Source: Synechococcales cyanobacterium C42_A2020_086 (lineage in GTDB: Bacteria > Cyanobacteriota > Cyanobacteriia > Elainellales > Elainellaceae). Taken from it: a stretch of DNA of 64,000 nt. Shown here piece after piece: positions 1 to 8,805 of the stretch. How positions within the stretch are numbered: position 1 is the stretch's first letter; every line of letters begins with the position of its first letter. Under the pieces are notes generated by a model. The model was not told the DNA's origin. It saw nothing but the letters and a program-made list of their open reading frames with translations, and did not search any database. The stretch covers positions 408,146 to 472,145 of the forward strand of contig JACYLU010000002.1 of the NCBI GenBank assembly GCA_015272325.1. Direction: 5' to 3'. Position numbers and translations under genes: made by a program.

Positions 1-1
1 G

Positions 2-256
2 GATGCGGTTCCTCCTCCCCGGAGCAGTGCGATGCCGCCTCATCCCAGTGAGAGCGACCGCCGCGGCCCAACGGAGCAAATCAGCGGTGACTGGCAGCCG
101 CCGGTGTTTCCGTTCGTCTATTCCCCAGAGGAGCAACCGAGCACGATCATTCCGGGGTCCTGGTTCGATGGCTTGCTTGCTGCAGAAGCACCGTCATGGA
201 GCACGCTGCTGCCGGGATATCATCCCTGTCACTTTCTCTCGCTTAGTAACTACTAA
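2..256 (+). CDS. C-terminal end of an unidentified protein (partial at window edge)
   Basis: An open frame runs in from the left edge of the window with no stop until the TAA at 254-256, giving the last 84 residues of a possible protein. The reading is rich in Pro, Ser and Trp and has no motif I recognise. It converges with the kinase gene on the other strand, and the two 3' ends would overlap by 14 bases. Its codon use looks plausible, but the piece is short and could be chance. I infer a real gene end only weakly. Confidence 0.35.
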   Translation, partial: DAVPPPRSSAMPPHPSESDRRGPTEQISGDWQPPVFPFVYSPEEQPSTIIPGSWFDGLLAAEAPSWSTLLPGYHPCHFLSLSNY

Positions 257-1940
257 CCGACCGACCTGCCAACACATCCGTTGCGGCTTTCAGGGCCGAT
301 TCCGCTTTGGCGAGTTCCTCCTGCTCGGCGTAAAGCTCTGCCGACTTCAGGAAGTCCGTGGCGGCGGCGCTTCGATCGCCAAGTTCTGCGTAGGCTAAAC
401 CGCGATTGAAGAAGGCCTTGGCATATTCAGGATCAAGTTTGATTGCTTCGCTGAGGTCGGCAACGGCTGCCGTATGGTTGCTCAGTTCGTAGTAGGCGTA
501 GCCGCGATTGTTGTAGGCGGTGGCAAGGCTGCGGCTGCCCCAGTCGCCGTTGATGCGAATGGCTTGGGTGTAGTCTTCGATGGCGGCAGCGTTGTCACCG
601 GTTTCTGCACGAATTACGCCCCGGTTATACAGCGCCAAGGAATAATCGGGTTTGTGTTTGATGGCTTCAGTAAAGTCGGCAATGGCGCCCTGGGAATCGT
701 TGATTTGGGAGCGTGCCAACCCCCGATCGTTGTAGGCAACGGCATAGTCGGGCTTGATGGCGATCGCTTTGGTAAAGTCGGCAATGGCACCCTGATAATC
801 TCCCTCGTCGTATTTCTGCCACCCTTGGTTGTACAGATCTTCTGCGGCGGCCACGGGTGAGGGCGGGGGGCTAGGGGAGGAAGCGATGGCGGTCGGGCTG
901 CTCAGCGGCAGGGGCGACTCTAAATTCTCGGAATTCGCGGGGTTATTCGGGGCATTGGCAGAGGTGAAAAAGTCAGGTAGCTTTGCTAGAAACAGGACCC
1001 CTAACGCCAAGCCAAACCCTACCGCAACGAGTCCAGCGGTGCGAGTGCCTTTTGTAGAAGCGGGATTTTCGGGCGGGGGTGGCGGCGGCAGTAGGCTTGG
1101 AGGAGGGGTAAGCTGGGTGGGCGGAGTCAGGGCATTGAGCACGTCTGTTGCTGTTTGGTAGCGCTGGCTGAAGTGGTACCGCACCATTTTGTCGAGGATC
1201 GCAGCTAGGTGTGGGCTGACCTGTGCCCGGTCGCGCCAGATGATCTCTAGGGTTTGCGGATCTTTGGGCAGATCCTCAGGCGGGGTTCCCGTTAGGGCTT
1301 GAATGGCCAAAACGCCTAGGGCATGAAGGTCGCTACAGGCTTTGGGGTGCCCACTGGCCTGCTCGCTGGGCATGTAGCCCGGTGTCCCGATGGCAACGGT
1401 GGCATTGGTTTGCCCCTGGGTATTTACCATCAGAGTGCCGATCTCTTTAACGGCTCCAAAGTCAATCAGGACAAGCTTGTTGTCTTTGCGGCGGCGCATC
1501 AGGTTCTGCGGCTTGATGTCGCGATGGATGACGTTGTAGCGATGGATAAACGCTAGGATTTCCAGCACGTCTTGCAGCAGCCGGATCACCTCTGGCTCGG
1601 ACCAACGACGTCCGGGTGTGAGTTCTCGGCTGAGGTCATGCCCGTCGATAAATTCTTGCACCAGATAAAATTCGCCCTGCTCCTCGAAGTGGGCAAACAG
1701 TCGCGGAATCTGGCTATGCTCGTTGCCCAGGCGATACAGTGTCTGGGCTTCGGCTTCAAACAAGCGCCGAGCGACGGGCAGCACCCGAGGATCAGGAGGC
1801 TTGGGGCGAAAATGTTTGACGACACAGAAGGGGTGGCTGGGCAAATCCAAATCTTCAGCTTGGTATGTATCCCCAAACCCACCGCTACCCATGAGTTTGA
1901 GGATCTTATACCGATTGCGGAGAATATTTCCTGAAAGCAT
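243..1940 (-). CDS. Serine/threonine protein kinase with C-terminal TPR repeats
   Basis: A membrane-anchored Hanks-type kinase. The catalytic domain covers residues 11-270: glycine loop GSGGFGDTY (18-26), ATP-binding Lys42, catalytic HRDIKPQN (139-146), DFG at 160-162, and the activation-segment motif GTPGYMPSEQ. A proline-rich linker (about 272-292) leads to one membrane segment (302-320). Then follow a Ser/Pro linker and about five tetratricopeptide repeats (roughly 365-545), which usually bind partner proteins, probably on the far side of the membrane. I chose the ATG at 1940 because MLSGNILRNRYKI is the usual beginning of cyanobacterial kinases of this type; an in-frame upstream ATG would add 24 unrelated residues. 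The target is unknown and the neighbours give no hint. The family assignment is firm. Confidence 0.93.
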   Translation of the reverse strand: MLSGNILRNRYKILKLMGSGGFGDTYQAEDLDLPSHPFCVVKHFRPKPPDPRVLPVARRLFEAEAQTLYRLGNEHSQIPRLFAHFEEQGEFYLVQEFIDGHDLSRELTPGRRWSEPEVIRLLQDVLEILAFIHRYNVIHRDIKPQNLMRRRKDNKLVLIDFGAVKEIGTLMVNTQGQTNATVAIGTPGYMPSEQASGHPKACSDLHALGVLAIQALTGTPPEDLPKDPQTLEIIWRDRAQVSPHLAAILDKMVRYHFSQRYQTATDVLNALTPPTQLTPPPSLLPPPPPPENPASTKGTRTAGLVAVGFGLALGVLFLAKLPDFFTSANAPNNPANSENLESPLPLSSPTAIASSPSPPPSPVAAAEDLYNQGWQKYDEGDYQGAIADFTKAIAIKPDYAVAYNDRGLARSQINDSQGAIADFTEAIKHKPDYSLALYNRGVIRAETGDNAAAIEDYTQAIRINGDWGSRSLATAYNNRGYAYYELSNHTAAVADLSEAIKLDPEYAKAFFNRGLAYAELGDRSAAATDFLKSAELYAEQEELAKAESALKAATDVLAGRSVSSY

Positions 1941-2073
1941 CGGAGGAGTTACCCGCTGCGAATTGCTTTCATTTTGACAAATGGTTTTGCAGACCGCAAA
2001 TAGTTGGTGCAACCTGTGGAATCAGGAGCGGATCAACGCTCCTCACGGCCAGGTATCTCGATCAGCAATTACC

Positions 2074-2862
2074 TCATCTTCTGCTGTGTCTATGGATTAA
2101 CAGCCGTTGTAGCCCGAGCAGTATGGCTAGTGCCGCCGCTAGCCCAAGGGCCACGGTTACAATTAGCGGAAAACTGGATTGCCGAACGGCCACGGCAACG
2201 GCAGCCCAGATGATTACCAACGAGTAGGCTGCGTCTCGATAACGCCAGGCTAATGTGGCAGCAATGGCGGCCGCGATGACCAACAGGAGCACCGTCCATA
2301 CGGGTGCGGGAATGCCACCCCCGGTCCAGCCGCCGCTGTCCAGTGCACAGGCTACATTAACAATGGTTGCAACGCTGATCCAACCGAGGTAGATGCTGAA
2401 GGGGATCTGAATCAACCACCTGTCTTGCCGCGAATCTAAGCGATGGCTGGCTTGTCGAACGACAGCAATTTGATAGATGGCAATCAAGGGCAGCAAAATC
2501 CCAAGCATAGCTACCACCGAGAGCCAAAATAAACGCGACAGGAAGAGAAACACCCACACAGCCTGCGCTATACAAGTGACGATGACCCAAAGCTGAATGG
2601 ACTGAACTGCCGGATCGCGGCGCTGAGCGGGCAAGAGCTGATAAATGCCGAATGCCAGCAGCCCTAAATAAATCACACCCCAGATCGCAAAGGCGTAATT
2701 TGCTGGAATAATCAGCACGTTGGCGAATTGGGTGTTAGAGATCTCGCCAATAGATTGCCCGTTTAGCGGAAATAGATTAGACCAGACATTTACGGCAAAG
2801 GTACCCAGAATGGCTGCTAAGGTCAGTCCGGCGCGCAGGAGAGAAGAAGCAGTAGATTTCAT
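2074..2862 (-). CDS. TspO/MBR-like tryptophan-rich membrane protein
   Basis: A very hydrophobic protein of 262 residues with about seven predicted membrane helices and many tryptophans. It has a FAIWGVIYLGLL segment near residue 60 and a Trp-rich YLGWIS helix near 160, typical of the tryptophan-rich sensory protein group seen in cyanobacteria. Classical TspO is about 160 residues with five helices, so this longer form has extra C-terminal helices. TspO proteins bind tetrapyrroles and sterols and act in stress signalling, but that activity has not been shown for the long form. It stands alone on the minus strand. The family call is reasonably sure; the ligand is not. Confidence 0.75.
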   Translation of the reverse strand: MKSTASSLLRAGLTLAAILGTFAVNVWSNLFPLNGQSIGEISNTQFANVLIIPANYAFAIWGVIYLGLLAFGIYQLLPAQRRDPAVQSIQLWVIVTCIAQAVWVFLFLSRLFWLSVVAMLGILLPLIAIYQIAVVRQASHRLDSRQDRWLIQIPFSIYLGWISVATIVNVACALDSGGWTGGGIPAPVWTVLLLVIAAAIAATLAWRYRDAAYSLVIIWAAVAVAVRQSSFPLIVTVALGLAAALAILLGLQRLLIHRHSRR

Positions 2863-3164
2863 GAGCCACCACGAGCCAGCGCTACAGGTCGATTGTAAGC
2901 AGATCTTGACCCGATTGTGGCTCTATCGCAGGAAATGCAATGATGGTTGAACCTGCAATCATCGCTGTACAAACGTACTTATTTTCTATCGCATGGATAG
3001 ACGCTTAACTGGCTTTGCCGATGCCATTGCTGCTACCTTGTAGGCAAACGGCAGGATGAAGCTGATAAATTCAACTGGTAGCAGGTTCATACAACGCTGC
3101 TTCTATCGGGCTTGCTGCCCTCGCGCTTGGAGCAAATGGATAAAGTCGAGATAAGACTCAATCG
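2863..3164. other. Intergenic stretch, no gene seen
   Basis: About 300 bases between the TspO-like gene and the decayed pstS. It should carry the promoter of the minus-strand TspO-like gene. I see no convincing gene, RNA or strong hairpin here. A short minus-strand frame just past the pstS stop resembles a helical peptide, but I could not tie it to a family. Confidence 0.5.
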
Positions 3165-3795
3165 TCACGGGATTGCTTGAATCATTTGCAGTACTTGCCC
3201 TACCACCTTATCAGGCAATGGTACATAGCCTAATTCCTCAGCTAGCTTTGCCCCATCTTGTAGTGCCCAACGGATATACTGCTTGAGGACCTCTGCCTTT
3301 GCTGGGTTAGCATACCGTTCATACAGCAGTAAATAGGTCAGTTCCACAATTGGATAGGCTTCAGCCTGTTGTGGATCGACGAGCAAGGCTGCTTCAAAAT
3401 GATTGTCTGCAGTTACTGTTTGTGATGCCACAGCTGTGAATGCAACGGAAGGTGCTACAAAGCGACCCGCTCGATTTTGTAACGTTGCCATTGAGAAGTT
3501 GTTTGTTCTGGCATAGTCGATACTCTAAATATCCGATCGCGCCTGGAGTTTGCTGAATGACTACACTGGGACCCTCTTCACCTTTTGCACCGATACCAGT
3601 AACCCATTGAACAGTGTTACCGGAGTCTGCCAGGATGAACAGACTTTTTCCAGGTGTTGAGTCAACCGTAGCGTGGTGCCAGAGCCATCAGCACGGTAAA
3701 CAAAGGTAATGGGAAGTCGGGGTAACACTGCTCCGAGATTGTCTTTGATAATTTGCGGGTTGGACCAATTGATGATTCTCTTAAACGCGAATGTG
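3165..3795 (-). pseudogene. pstS: Decayed phosphate-binding protein gene (pstS remnant)
   Basis: Reading the minus strand from about 3795 gives, in successive frames, stretches that match the second half of PstS, the periplasmic phosphate-binding protein of the Pst transporter. First comes IINWSNPQIIKDNLGAVLP followed by LPITFVYRADGSGTT, the phosphate-contacting SGT loop. After a frame change come a WVTGIGAKGEEGPS segment and a QQTPGAIGYLEY segment. After a second change come LQNRAGRFVAPS and the C-terminal helix (YIRWALQDGAKLAEELGYVPLP) ending at 3165. At least two frameshifts break the gene, and the N-terminal half with the signal peptide is missing. No pstC, pstA or pstB lies beside it. 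It is a dead copy; a functional pst operon presumably exists elsewhere. Confidence 0.85.
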
Positions 3796-3815
3796 AACGG
3801 AAGTCCAAGGGTTAC

Positions 3816-4964
3816 TTAATTGCGATTCACTAACAATACTAAAATGGCAATCAGTTGAATCACAACTGAAAAACTCACTAGAGCAGTCAGGGAGAAGTCA
3901 TACAGAATGCCCATCAAAGCACTTCCGACAAACCAGGCGAGGCCATACCCTGTATTGAAAATGCCGTAGGCCGAGCCACGCCGCTCTGGTGGCACCATAC
4001 CTGCGACCACTGCTTTTAGGATAGATTCTTGTGCCCCCATGCCGATACCCCACAGGATCATGCCCAATACGACAGCACCAGTGCCACCCCAAAAAATGAC
4101 GGGGGCAAATCCCGTAGACAGCACAATTGCCAGGATTAGGGTTGTGATGCCAATTCGGTCGAACCAGTAACCAAAGATTAGGGCAGCGATCGCATCCACC
4201 CCCATTGCCAATGCATAGAGCAGAGGAATCTGAGTCGGCTCATTGAGTCCAGCCTGTTTCAGGTGAAAGGCAACTAGGGGGAAATCCACAAACCCGGCGG
4301 CAATCAGAGCGACGGCAGCCAGGTAGATCCAAAAGCGACGCGGCAGCCCCTCTCCGTGCAGGTCTTGCGGGGTGGGTTCAAACTCTCGCGGGTTGGGATA
4401 AATCGATTGACCGACCAGCAGCGCCACTAGCCCCAAAACCGCTGGAATCACCAGAACGGCAAACCCGGCTGGATAGCCTTGTTGCAGAGCTAGGACGGCT
4501 GTCACAAGTAGCGGTCCCGACACGGCCCCAAGCTGATCCATGGCTTCGTGAAGTCCAAAGCCAAAGCCCTTGCCAACTCGGATGGCCGCATGGGACAGCA
4601 ACACATCTCTGGGGGGTGTGCGAATGGCTTTGCCCGTGCGTTCAGCAATCATGAGACTCGCCAGTACCTCCCAGCGCCCTGCTAGTGCCATCAGGGGAAC
4701 CACAGCCGTGTTGATTGCATAGCCTAACGTCGTAATGCGCCAATACTGTCGAGTGCGATCGCTCAAATAGCCTGTAAGTAACCGTAATCCATGGCCAATC
4801 AGTTCCCCCAATCCTGCCGTTAAGCCAACCACCGTACCACTAGCCCCCAAGACGGCTAGATAAGCTCCAGTGATGCTGCGTGCTCCCTCATAGGTGGCAT
4901 CGGCGCAAAGACTCACAATTCCCAATAGCACTACAAATTTGAGGGCAGCACGAGATTTAGCCAT
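3816..4964 (-). CDS. Major facilitator superfamily transporter
   Basis: A 382-residue membrane protein with roughly twelve helices. The A-type loop between helices 2 and 3 (GYLSDRTRQYW) and the matching loop in the second half (GYWFDRIG) mark it as an MFS permease. A TPPRDVLLSHAA segment near residue 115 is seen in a bacterial MFS subgroup without a settled substrate. Its 3' end lies 20 bases from the pstS remnant, so it may have replaced or displaced that locus. The promoter lies in the 93 bases toward the molbindin gene, which also hold a short tandem repeat. Substrate unknown. Confidence 0.85.
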   Translation of the reverse strand: MAKSRAALKFVVLLGIVSLCADATYEGARSITGAYLAVLGASGTVVGLTAGLGELIGHGLRLLTGYLSDRTRQYWRITTLGYAINTAVVPLMALAGRWEVLASLMIAERTGKAIRTPPRDVLLSHAAIRVGKGFGFGLHEAMDQLGAVSGPLLVTAVLALQQGYPAGFAVLVIPAVLGLVALLVGQSIYPNPREFEPTPQDLHGEGLPRRFWIYLAAVALIAAGFVDFPLVAFHLKQAGLNEPTQIPLLYALAMGVDAIAALIFGYWFDRIGITTLILAIVLSTGFAPVIFWGGTGAVVLGMILWGIGMGAQESILKAVVAGMVPPERRGSAYGIFNTGYGLAWFVGSALMGILYDFSLTALVSFSVVIQLIAILVLLVNRN

Positions 4965-4993
4965 TAAAAATCCTGGTTAATTTTTTTGACTTC

Positions 4994-5020
4994 TTTCACT
5001 GATTTCACTGATTTCACTGA
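4994..5020. repeat. Three tandem copies of a 9-bp unit
   Basis: TTTCACTGA occurs three times head to tail upstream of the MFS gene. No function is evident; it fits the many short tandem duplications in this window. Confidence 0.9.
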
Positions 5021-5057
5021 GGGGATAGCTTAGTTCAACACCACCCCCCAGCTTAGA

Positions 5058-5267
5058 TCAATCCGTTGCAATCATGACATCCGACGCTTTCACAACAGCA
5101 TAGACCTCTTTACCCTCTGTCAGCCCTAATCTTTCGGCTGAAGATTTGGTGATCACTGCCACAATTTCAATTCCTGGAGCCACTTCAACCATTACTTCTG
5201 CATTCACAGTTCCGAGCACCAGAGCCTTAACTTTGCCCTTCAGAGTATTGCGTGCGCTAACTTCCAT
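5058..5267 (-). CDS. Molbindin (Mop-domain molybdate-binding protein)
   Basis: A 69-residue cytoplasmic protein made of a single Mop/TOBE domain. The start MEVSARNTLKGKVKAL and the segments VMVEVAPGIEIVAVIT and VYAVVKASDVMIA are typical of molbindins, which assemble as oligomers and store or buffer molybdate or tungstate. The gene is divergent from modA across a 163-base region that must hold both promoters, which supports a shared response to molybdate. The protein is full length for a single-domain molbindin. Confidence 0.92.
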   Translation of the reverse strand: MEVSARNTLKGKVKALVLGTVNAEVMVEVAPGIEIVAVITKSSAERLGLTEGKEVYAVVKASDVMIATD

Positions 5268-5430
5268 CGTTTGAGAACCTTCCCTATCATGAATGAGCCA
5301 ATTTCTACATCATTTGCTGACTCAGCTCAAAAATTTTGATACCCAAGCTACAGAACCTTGAGCAGATATATTGGCATTGTGTTAATAATACTTGCCTAAG
5401 GCGTTGAGTTTGCCAAGGATTTGTCAGGAA

Positions 5431-6246
5431 ATGATCAAGAAGCAAAAGTGGTTTTGGGTACTAGCTTTAGTGGGGCTGTTGGCGGCGTGCGGCATATCTA
5501 CGGCGGAGCAATCGTCCTCCCTTTCTGGAACGTCCACGGCTGAACCAATCACCCTAACGATTTCTGCGGCGGCTGATTTGAATTATGTGTTTCCAGAAAT
5601 TGGCAAGCTGTGGGAGCAAGAAACGGGGCATCGGGTGACGTTTAACTTGGGTTCTACAGGGCAACTAGCGCAGCAGATTGAACGGGGTGCACCAGTCGAT
5701 CTGTTCGCGGCAGCCAATAAGAAATTTGTTGAAGATTTAGACAAAAAAGGGCTGGTGTATTCAGATACAAAGGAGCTGTACGGTGTGGGGCGGCTGACTC
5801 TGTGGCAGCGAGAGGAGGGTACTCATGAGATTAAGGACATCAAAGACCTGATGAAACCGGAAATCCAACGGGTGGCAATCGCCAATCCAGACCATGCCCC
5901 CTATGGCGTAGCAGCACGAGAGGCGTTGCAGTCGGCAGGCATTTGGGAGGAGATTCAACCCAAGCTCATTCTTGGTGAAAACATCAAGCAAACCCAGCAG
6001 TATGCCCAAACCGGCAATGTGGATGTGGCGATCGCGGCGCTCTCGATCAGTGTGGAAAAGCCTGGAAAATGGGTGCTGGTGCCCGAGGAACTCCACAACC
6101 CCCTAGAACAAATGCTGGCAGTTCCCAAAAGTGCCCCCCACCCAGAGGAAGCTAAGCAGTTTGCTGCCTTTATCAACGGCGAAAAAGGGAGACCCCTAAT
6201 GCGGAAGTATGGCTTTGTTCTGCCTGGGGAGGAGCCAGTGTCATGA
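5431..6246 (+). CDS. modA: Molybdate ABC transporter, periplasmic binding lipoprotein ModA
   Basis: Captures molybdate (or tungstate) for the ModBC importer. The N-terminus has a hydrophobic signal ending in the lipobox LAAC, so the mature protein is a lipoprotein. The mature part begins with TISAAADLNYVFPEI, the oxyanion-binding strand of ModA, followed by FNLGSTGQLAQQI and GAPVDLFAAA, which carry further oxyanion-contacting residues. I chose ATG 5431, which follows an AGGA-type ribosome site, over an upstream TTG at 5392 that would add 13 residues before the signal. The stop overlaps modB in an ATGA, so the two genes are translationally coupled. Length (271 residues) is normal. Confidence 0.93.
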   Translation: MIKKQKWFWVLALVGLLAACGISTAEQSSSLSGTSTAEPITLTISAAADLNYVFPEIGKLWEQETGHRVTFNLGSTGQLAQQIERGAPVDLFAAANKKFVEDLDKKGLVYSDTKELYGVGRLTLWQREEGTHEIKDIKDLMKPEIQRVAIANPDHAPYGVAAREALQSAGIWEEIQPKLILGENIKQTQQYAQTGNVDVAIAALSISVEKPGKWVLVPEELHNPLEQMLAVPKSAPHPEEAKQFAAFINGEKGRPLMRKYGFVLPGEEPVS

Positions 6247-6983
6247 TTTGGCAGCCTGCTATTCTGTCACTCCAGGTAACTGTCCTAGCTAGCGTGATGA
6301 TTCTGCTCCTGGGTCTCAGCTTGGGAATCTTTTTAGCCCGCAAGCAATTTCCGGGACAGATTGTTGTTTCGACTCTGCTCAACTTGCCACTGGTTTTACC
6401 TCCCAGTGTGGTGGGCTATTTCTTACTCTTAGCATTGGGTCGGGGCAGTCCAATCAAAGAATGGTTGGGCATCGATTTGCTCTTTACCTGGCAAGCAGGA
6501 GCGATCGCCTCTGCGGTGGTGGCACTGCCTTTGATGGTGGAGTCTACTAGAGCCGCGATCGCCAACGTGAATCCTGAACTAGAAGCCGCTGCTCGCACTC
6601 TGGGATCGACCGAGTGGGAAGTCCTGCGACGGATTACCGTCCCTGTGGCATATCGAGGCATTCTAGCAGGGTTCGGACTCAGTGTTGCTCGCGGGTTGGG
6701 GGAATTTGGCGCGACGTTGATGGTGGCGGGCAGCATCCCCGGTCGCACCCAAACCCTGCCCTTAGCCATTTATGATGCTGTGCAAATGCAGCGTTACACA
6801 CTCGCGAACGTCATGGTGCTGATCATGACCACGATCGCCTTTGTGCTGCTGTGGTGGGTCAGACATCTGGAAGCCCAACATCCCCACAATCGAACCCAAC
6901 GGCAACCCCAACTCCAAAAGCGTCGCCATGAAACTCATCGTCGAGATTCAAAAACAGCTTCCCCACTACGATCTGGATATTAG
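6243..6983 (+). CDS. modB: Molybdate ABC transporter permease ModB
   Basis: Inner-membrane channel of the molybdate importer. It has about five membrane helices and the cytoplasmic EAA loop NPELEAAARTLGSTEWEVL (residues about 109-127) that docks on ModC, followed by the ARGLGEFGATLMVAG segment diagnostic of ModB. The last 35 residues are hydrophilic, very basic and Gln/Arg rich, beyond the usual end of ModB. They come from the part of the frame that overlaps the beginning of modC by 56 bases. The start overlaps the modA stop. Confidence 0.93.
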   Translation: MIWQPAILSLQVTVLASVMILLLGLSLGIFLARKQFPGQIVVSTLLNLPLVLPPSVVGYFLLLALGRGSPIKEWLGIDLLFTWQAGAIASAVVALPLMVESTRAAIANVNPELEAAARTLGSTEWEVLRRITVPVAYRGILAGFGLSVARGLGEFGATLMVAGSIPGRTQTLPLAIYDAVQMQRYTLANVMVLIMTTIAFVLLWWVRHLEAQHPHNRTQRQPQLQKRRHETHRRDSKTASPLRSGY

Positions 6984-8007
6984 CTTTACCGTTGAAGGGG
7001 AAACCCTAGGGCTGTTGGGCAGCTCCGGTTCCGGCAAAAGTATGACGTTGCGTTGTATTGCTGGAATTGAAACGCCAACTCAGGGAACGATCGCGTTGAA
7101 TGATCGTATCTTGTACGATTCCCACAAGGGAATTAATTTGCCAAGCCGCGATCGCAAGGTTGGTTTTGTGTTTCAACACTATGCCCTATTTCCCCATATG
7201 ACTGTTGCTCAAAACATTGCTTACGGGTTGAGGGGTTTGTCGAAATCGGCAACTCATCAACGGGTTACTGAGCAACTGAAACAAGTGCAGTTATTGGAAT
7301 TGGGCGATCGCTACCCGCATCAACTCTCTGGAGGACAACAGCAGCGAGTCGCCTTGGCGAGGGCGTTGGCAACAGAACCTGATGTGTTGTTGCTCGACGA
7401 ACCGTTTTCGGCATTGGATACCCATCTCCGGAGTGAATTAGAAAAGCAGCTCATCACAACACTCTCAAGCTATAGAGGACTCACACTTTTTGTTAGTCAT
7501 AACTTGGAAGAAGCCTACCGCGTTTGCCAAAAGTTATTGGTGCTTGATCAGGGTAAAGTTGTTGCTGCTGGCGATAAACAGGTTATTTTCGATCGCCCCG
7601 GTACCCTCGCTGTTGCTCAGCTAACAGGCTGTAAAAATTACTCCCGCATTCAGCATATCAATCGCTATACCGTTCGTGCTCTGGATTGGAGTTGCATCCT
7701 CCAAACTGTAGATTCTGTTTTACCCGTCCATACTCACATTGGAATTCGCGCCCATCAAATTACTTTTTTGGATACTCTTGACCAGATCCCTGACCAGCCT
7801 AATACATTCCCCGCTTGGGTAGTATGGACGAGCGAAACCCCTCACCGCATGACGGTCTATCTAAAACTAAGAGAACCGCCGATTGATTTGGACGATTATC
7901 ATCTCCAAGCAGAAGTATTCAAAGAAAAGTGGGAGCGCTTGAAGAATCGACCGATGCCTTGGTTTATATACCTGAACTCAGATCGATTAACATTACTTCA
8001 ACCCTAG
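6928..8007 (+). CDS. modC: Molybdate ABC transporter ATP-binding protein ModC
   Basis: The ATPase that drives ModB. Walker A is GSSGSGKS near residue 32, the signature is LSGGQQQRVALARAL, Walker B is VLLLDEPFSALD, and the switch His lies in TLFVSHNLEEA. The C-terminal 120 residues form a divergent accessory region in place of a clear tandem Mop pair; the separate molbindin upstream could supply molybdate binding. I chose ATG 6928, which gives a normal ABC start (MKLIVEIQKQL). A longer frame from 6841 exists but would read through the modB helix region. The gene ends 9 bases before the second modA. Confidence 0.92.
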   Translation: MKLIVEIQKQLPHYDLDISFTVEGETLGLLGSSGSGKSMTLRCIAGIETPTQGTIALNDRILYDSHKGINLPSRDRKVGFVFQHYALFPHMTVAQNIAYGLRGLSKSATHQRVTEQLKQVQLLELGDRYPHQLSGGQQQRVALARALATEPDVLLLDEPFSALDTHLRSELEKQLITTLSSYRGLTLFVSHNLEEAYRVCQKLLVLDQGKVVAAGDKQVIFDRPGTLAVAQLTGCKNYSRIQHINRYTVRALDWSCILQTVDSVLPVHTHIGIRAHQITFLDTLDQIPDQPNTFPAWVVWTSETPHRMTVYLKLREPPIDLDDYHLQAEVFKEKWERLKNRPMPWFIYLNSDRLTLLQP

Positions 8008-8016
8008 GAAATTGCG

Positions 8017-8805
8017 ATGAAAGCTGGAAATCTCTTGACCTGGCTTGCCTGTGCTTTCGCCAGTCTGATACTCACCGTAAGCTGTGCCACCTCACCTGCA
8101 CCTTCTGACGCTCCTGTAGAACTGACGCTTTCCTCCGCCATTGCCCTGACAGAACCCTTGCAAGCAATCAAGCCCATTTATGAAGAGGAGCATCCAAATA
8201 CTACCATCACCTACAACTTTGGGGCATCAGGAGAATTGCGCCAGCAAATTGGTAGTGGTGCGCCCGTTGATGTCTTTATTTCTGCTGCCCAAAAAGATAT
8301 GGATGAGTTAGAAAAAGCCAATCTGCTGGCAGCTAATACTCGTCACAATCTGGTCAAAAATCAGATAGTGTTGGCTGTTCCCAGTGATTCCAGCAAAATC
8401 AATAGCTTACAAGATTTGACTCAAGCTGATGTCACTAGAATCGCCATTGGCAACCCCGACACTGTACCCATTGGGCGCTACTCTGAGGAAATCTTCAAGA
8501 ATCTAGGGCTGTCGGAGCAGGTGCAACCCAAACTCATTTTGGGTAAAAATGTGCGTCAAGTTTTAGGCTATGTTGAAGCGGGTAATGTTGATGCGGCCTT
8601 GGTATGGGTGACAGATGCCAAAACAACCGATAAGGTTAAAATTGTAGAAACCATTCCAGAAAATCTCCATTCTCCAGCAATTCATCCCATTGCGGTGATT
8701 GCAGCCAGTACACACCCAAAGGAAGCGGAAGATTACGTTCAATTTTTATTGAGTGACCAATCCAAATCCATCTTTGAGCAGTATGGTTTTACACCCGTCT
8801 CTTGA
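8017..8805 (+). CDS. Second ModA-like oxyanion-binding lipoprotein
   Basis: A 262-residue paralogue of the ModA at 5431. It has a signal with lipobox TVSC, then LTLSSAIALTEPLQAI, FNFGASGELRQQIG with Asn in the usual Tyr-Asn-Phe-Gly context, and GAPVDVFISAA. The molybdate-fold residues are recognisable, but the first binding segment is changed: Ser-Ser-Ala-Ile replaces Ala-Ala-Ala-Asp. Its ligand may therefore differ (tungstate, molybdate or another oxyanion). It starts 9 bases after modC with an AGGAA ribosome site, and its stop overlaps the start of a BASS-type permease (TGATG). It could serve ModBC as a second receptor, or work with that permease. Confidence 0.88.
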   Translation: MKAGNLLTWLACAFASLILTVSCATSPAPSDAPVELTLSSAIALTEPLQAIKPIYEEEHPNTTITYNFGASGELRQQIGSGAPVDVFISAAQKDMDELEKANLLAANTRHNLVKNQIVLAVPSDSSKINSLQDLTQADVTRIAIGNPDTVPIGRYSEEIFKNLGLSEQVQPKLILGKNVRQVLGYVEAGNVDAALVWVTDAKTTDKVKIVETIPENLHSPAIHPIAVIAASTHPKEAEDYVQFLLSDQSKSIFEQYGFTPVS

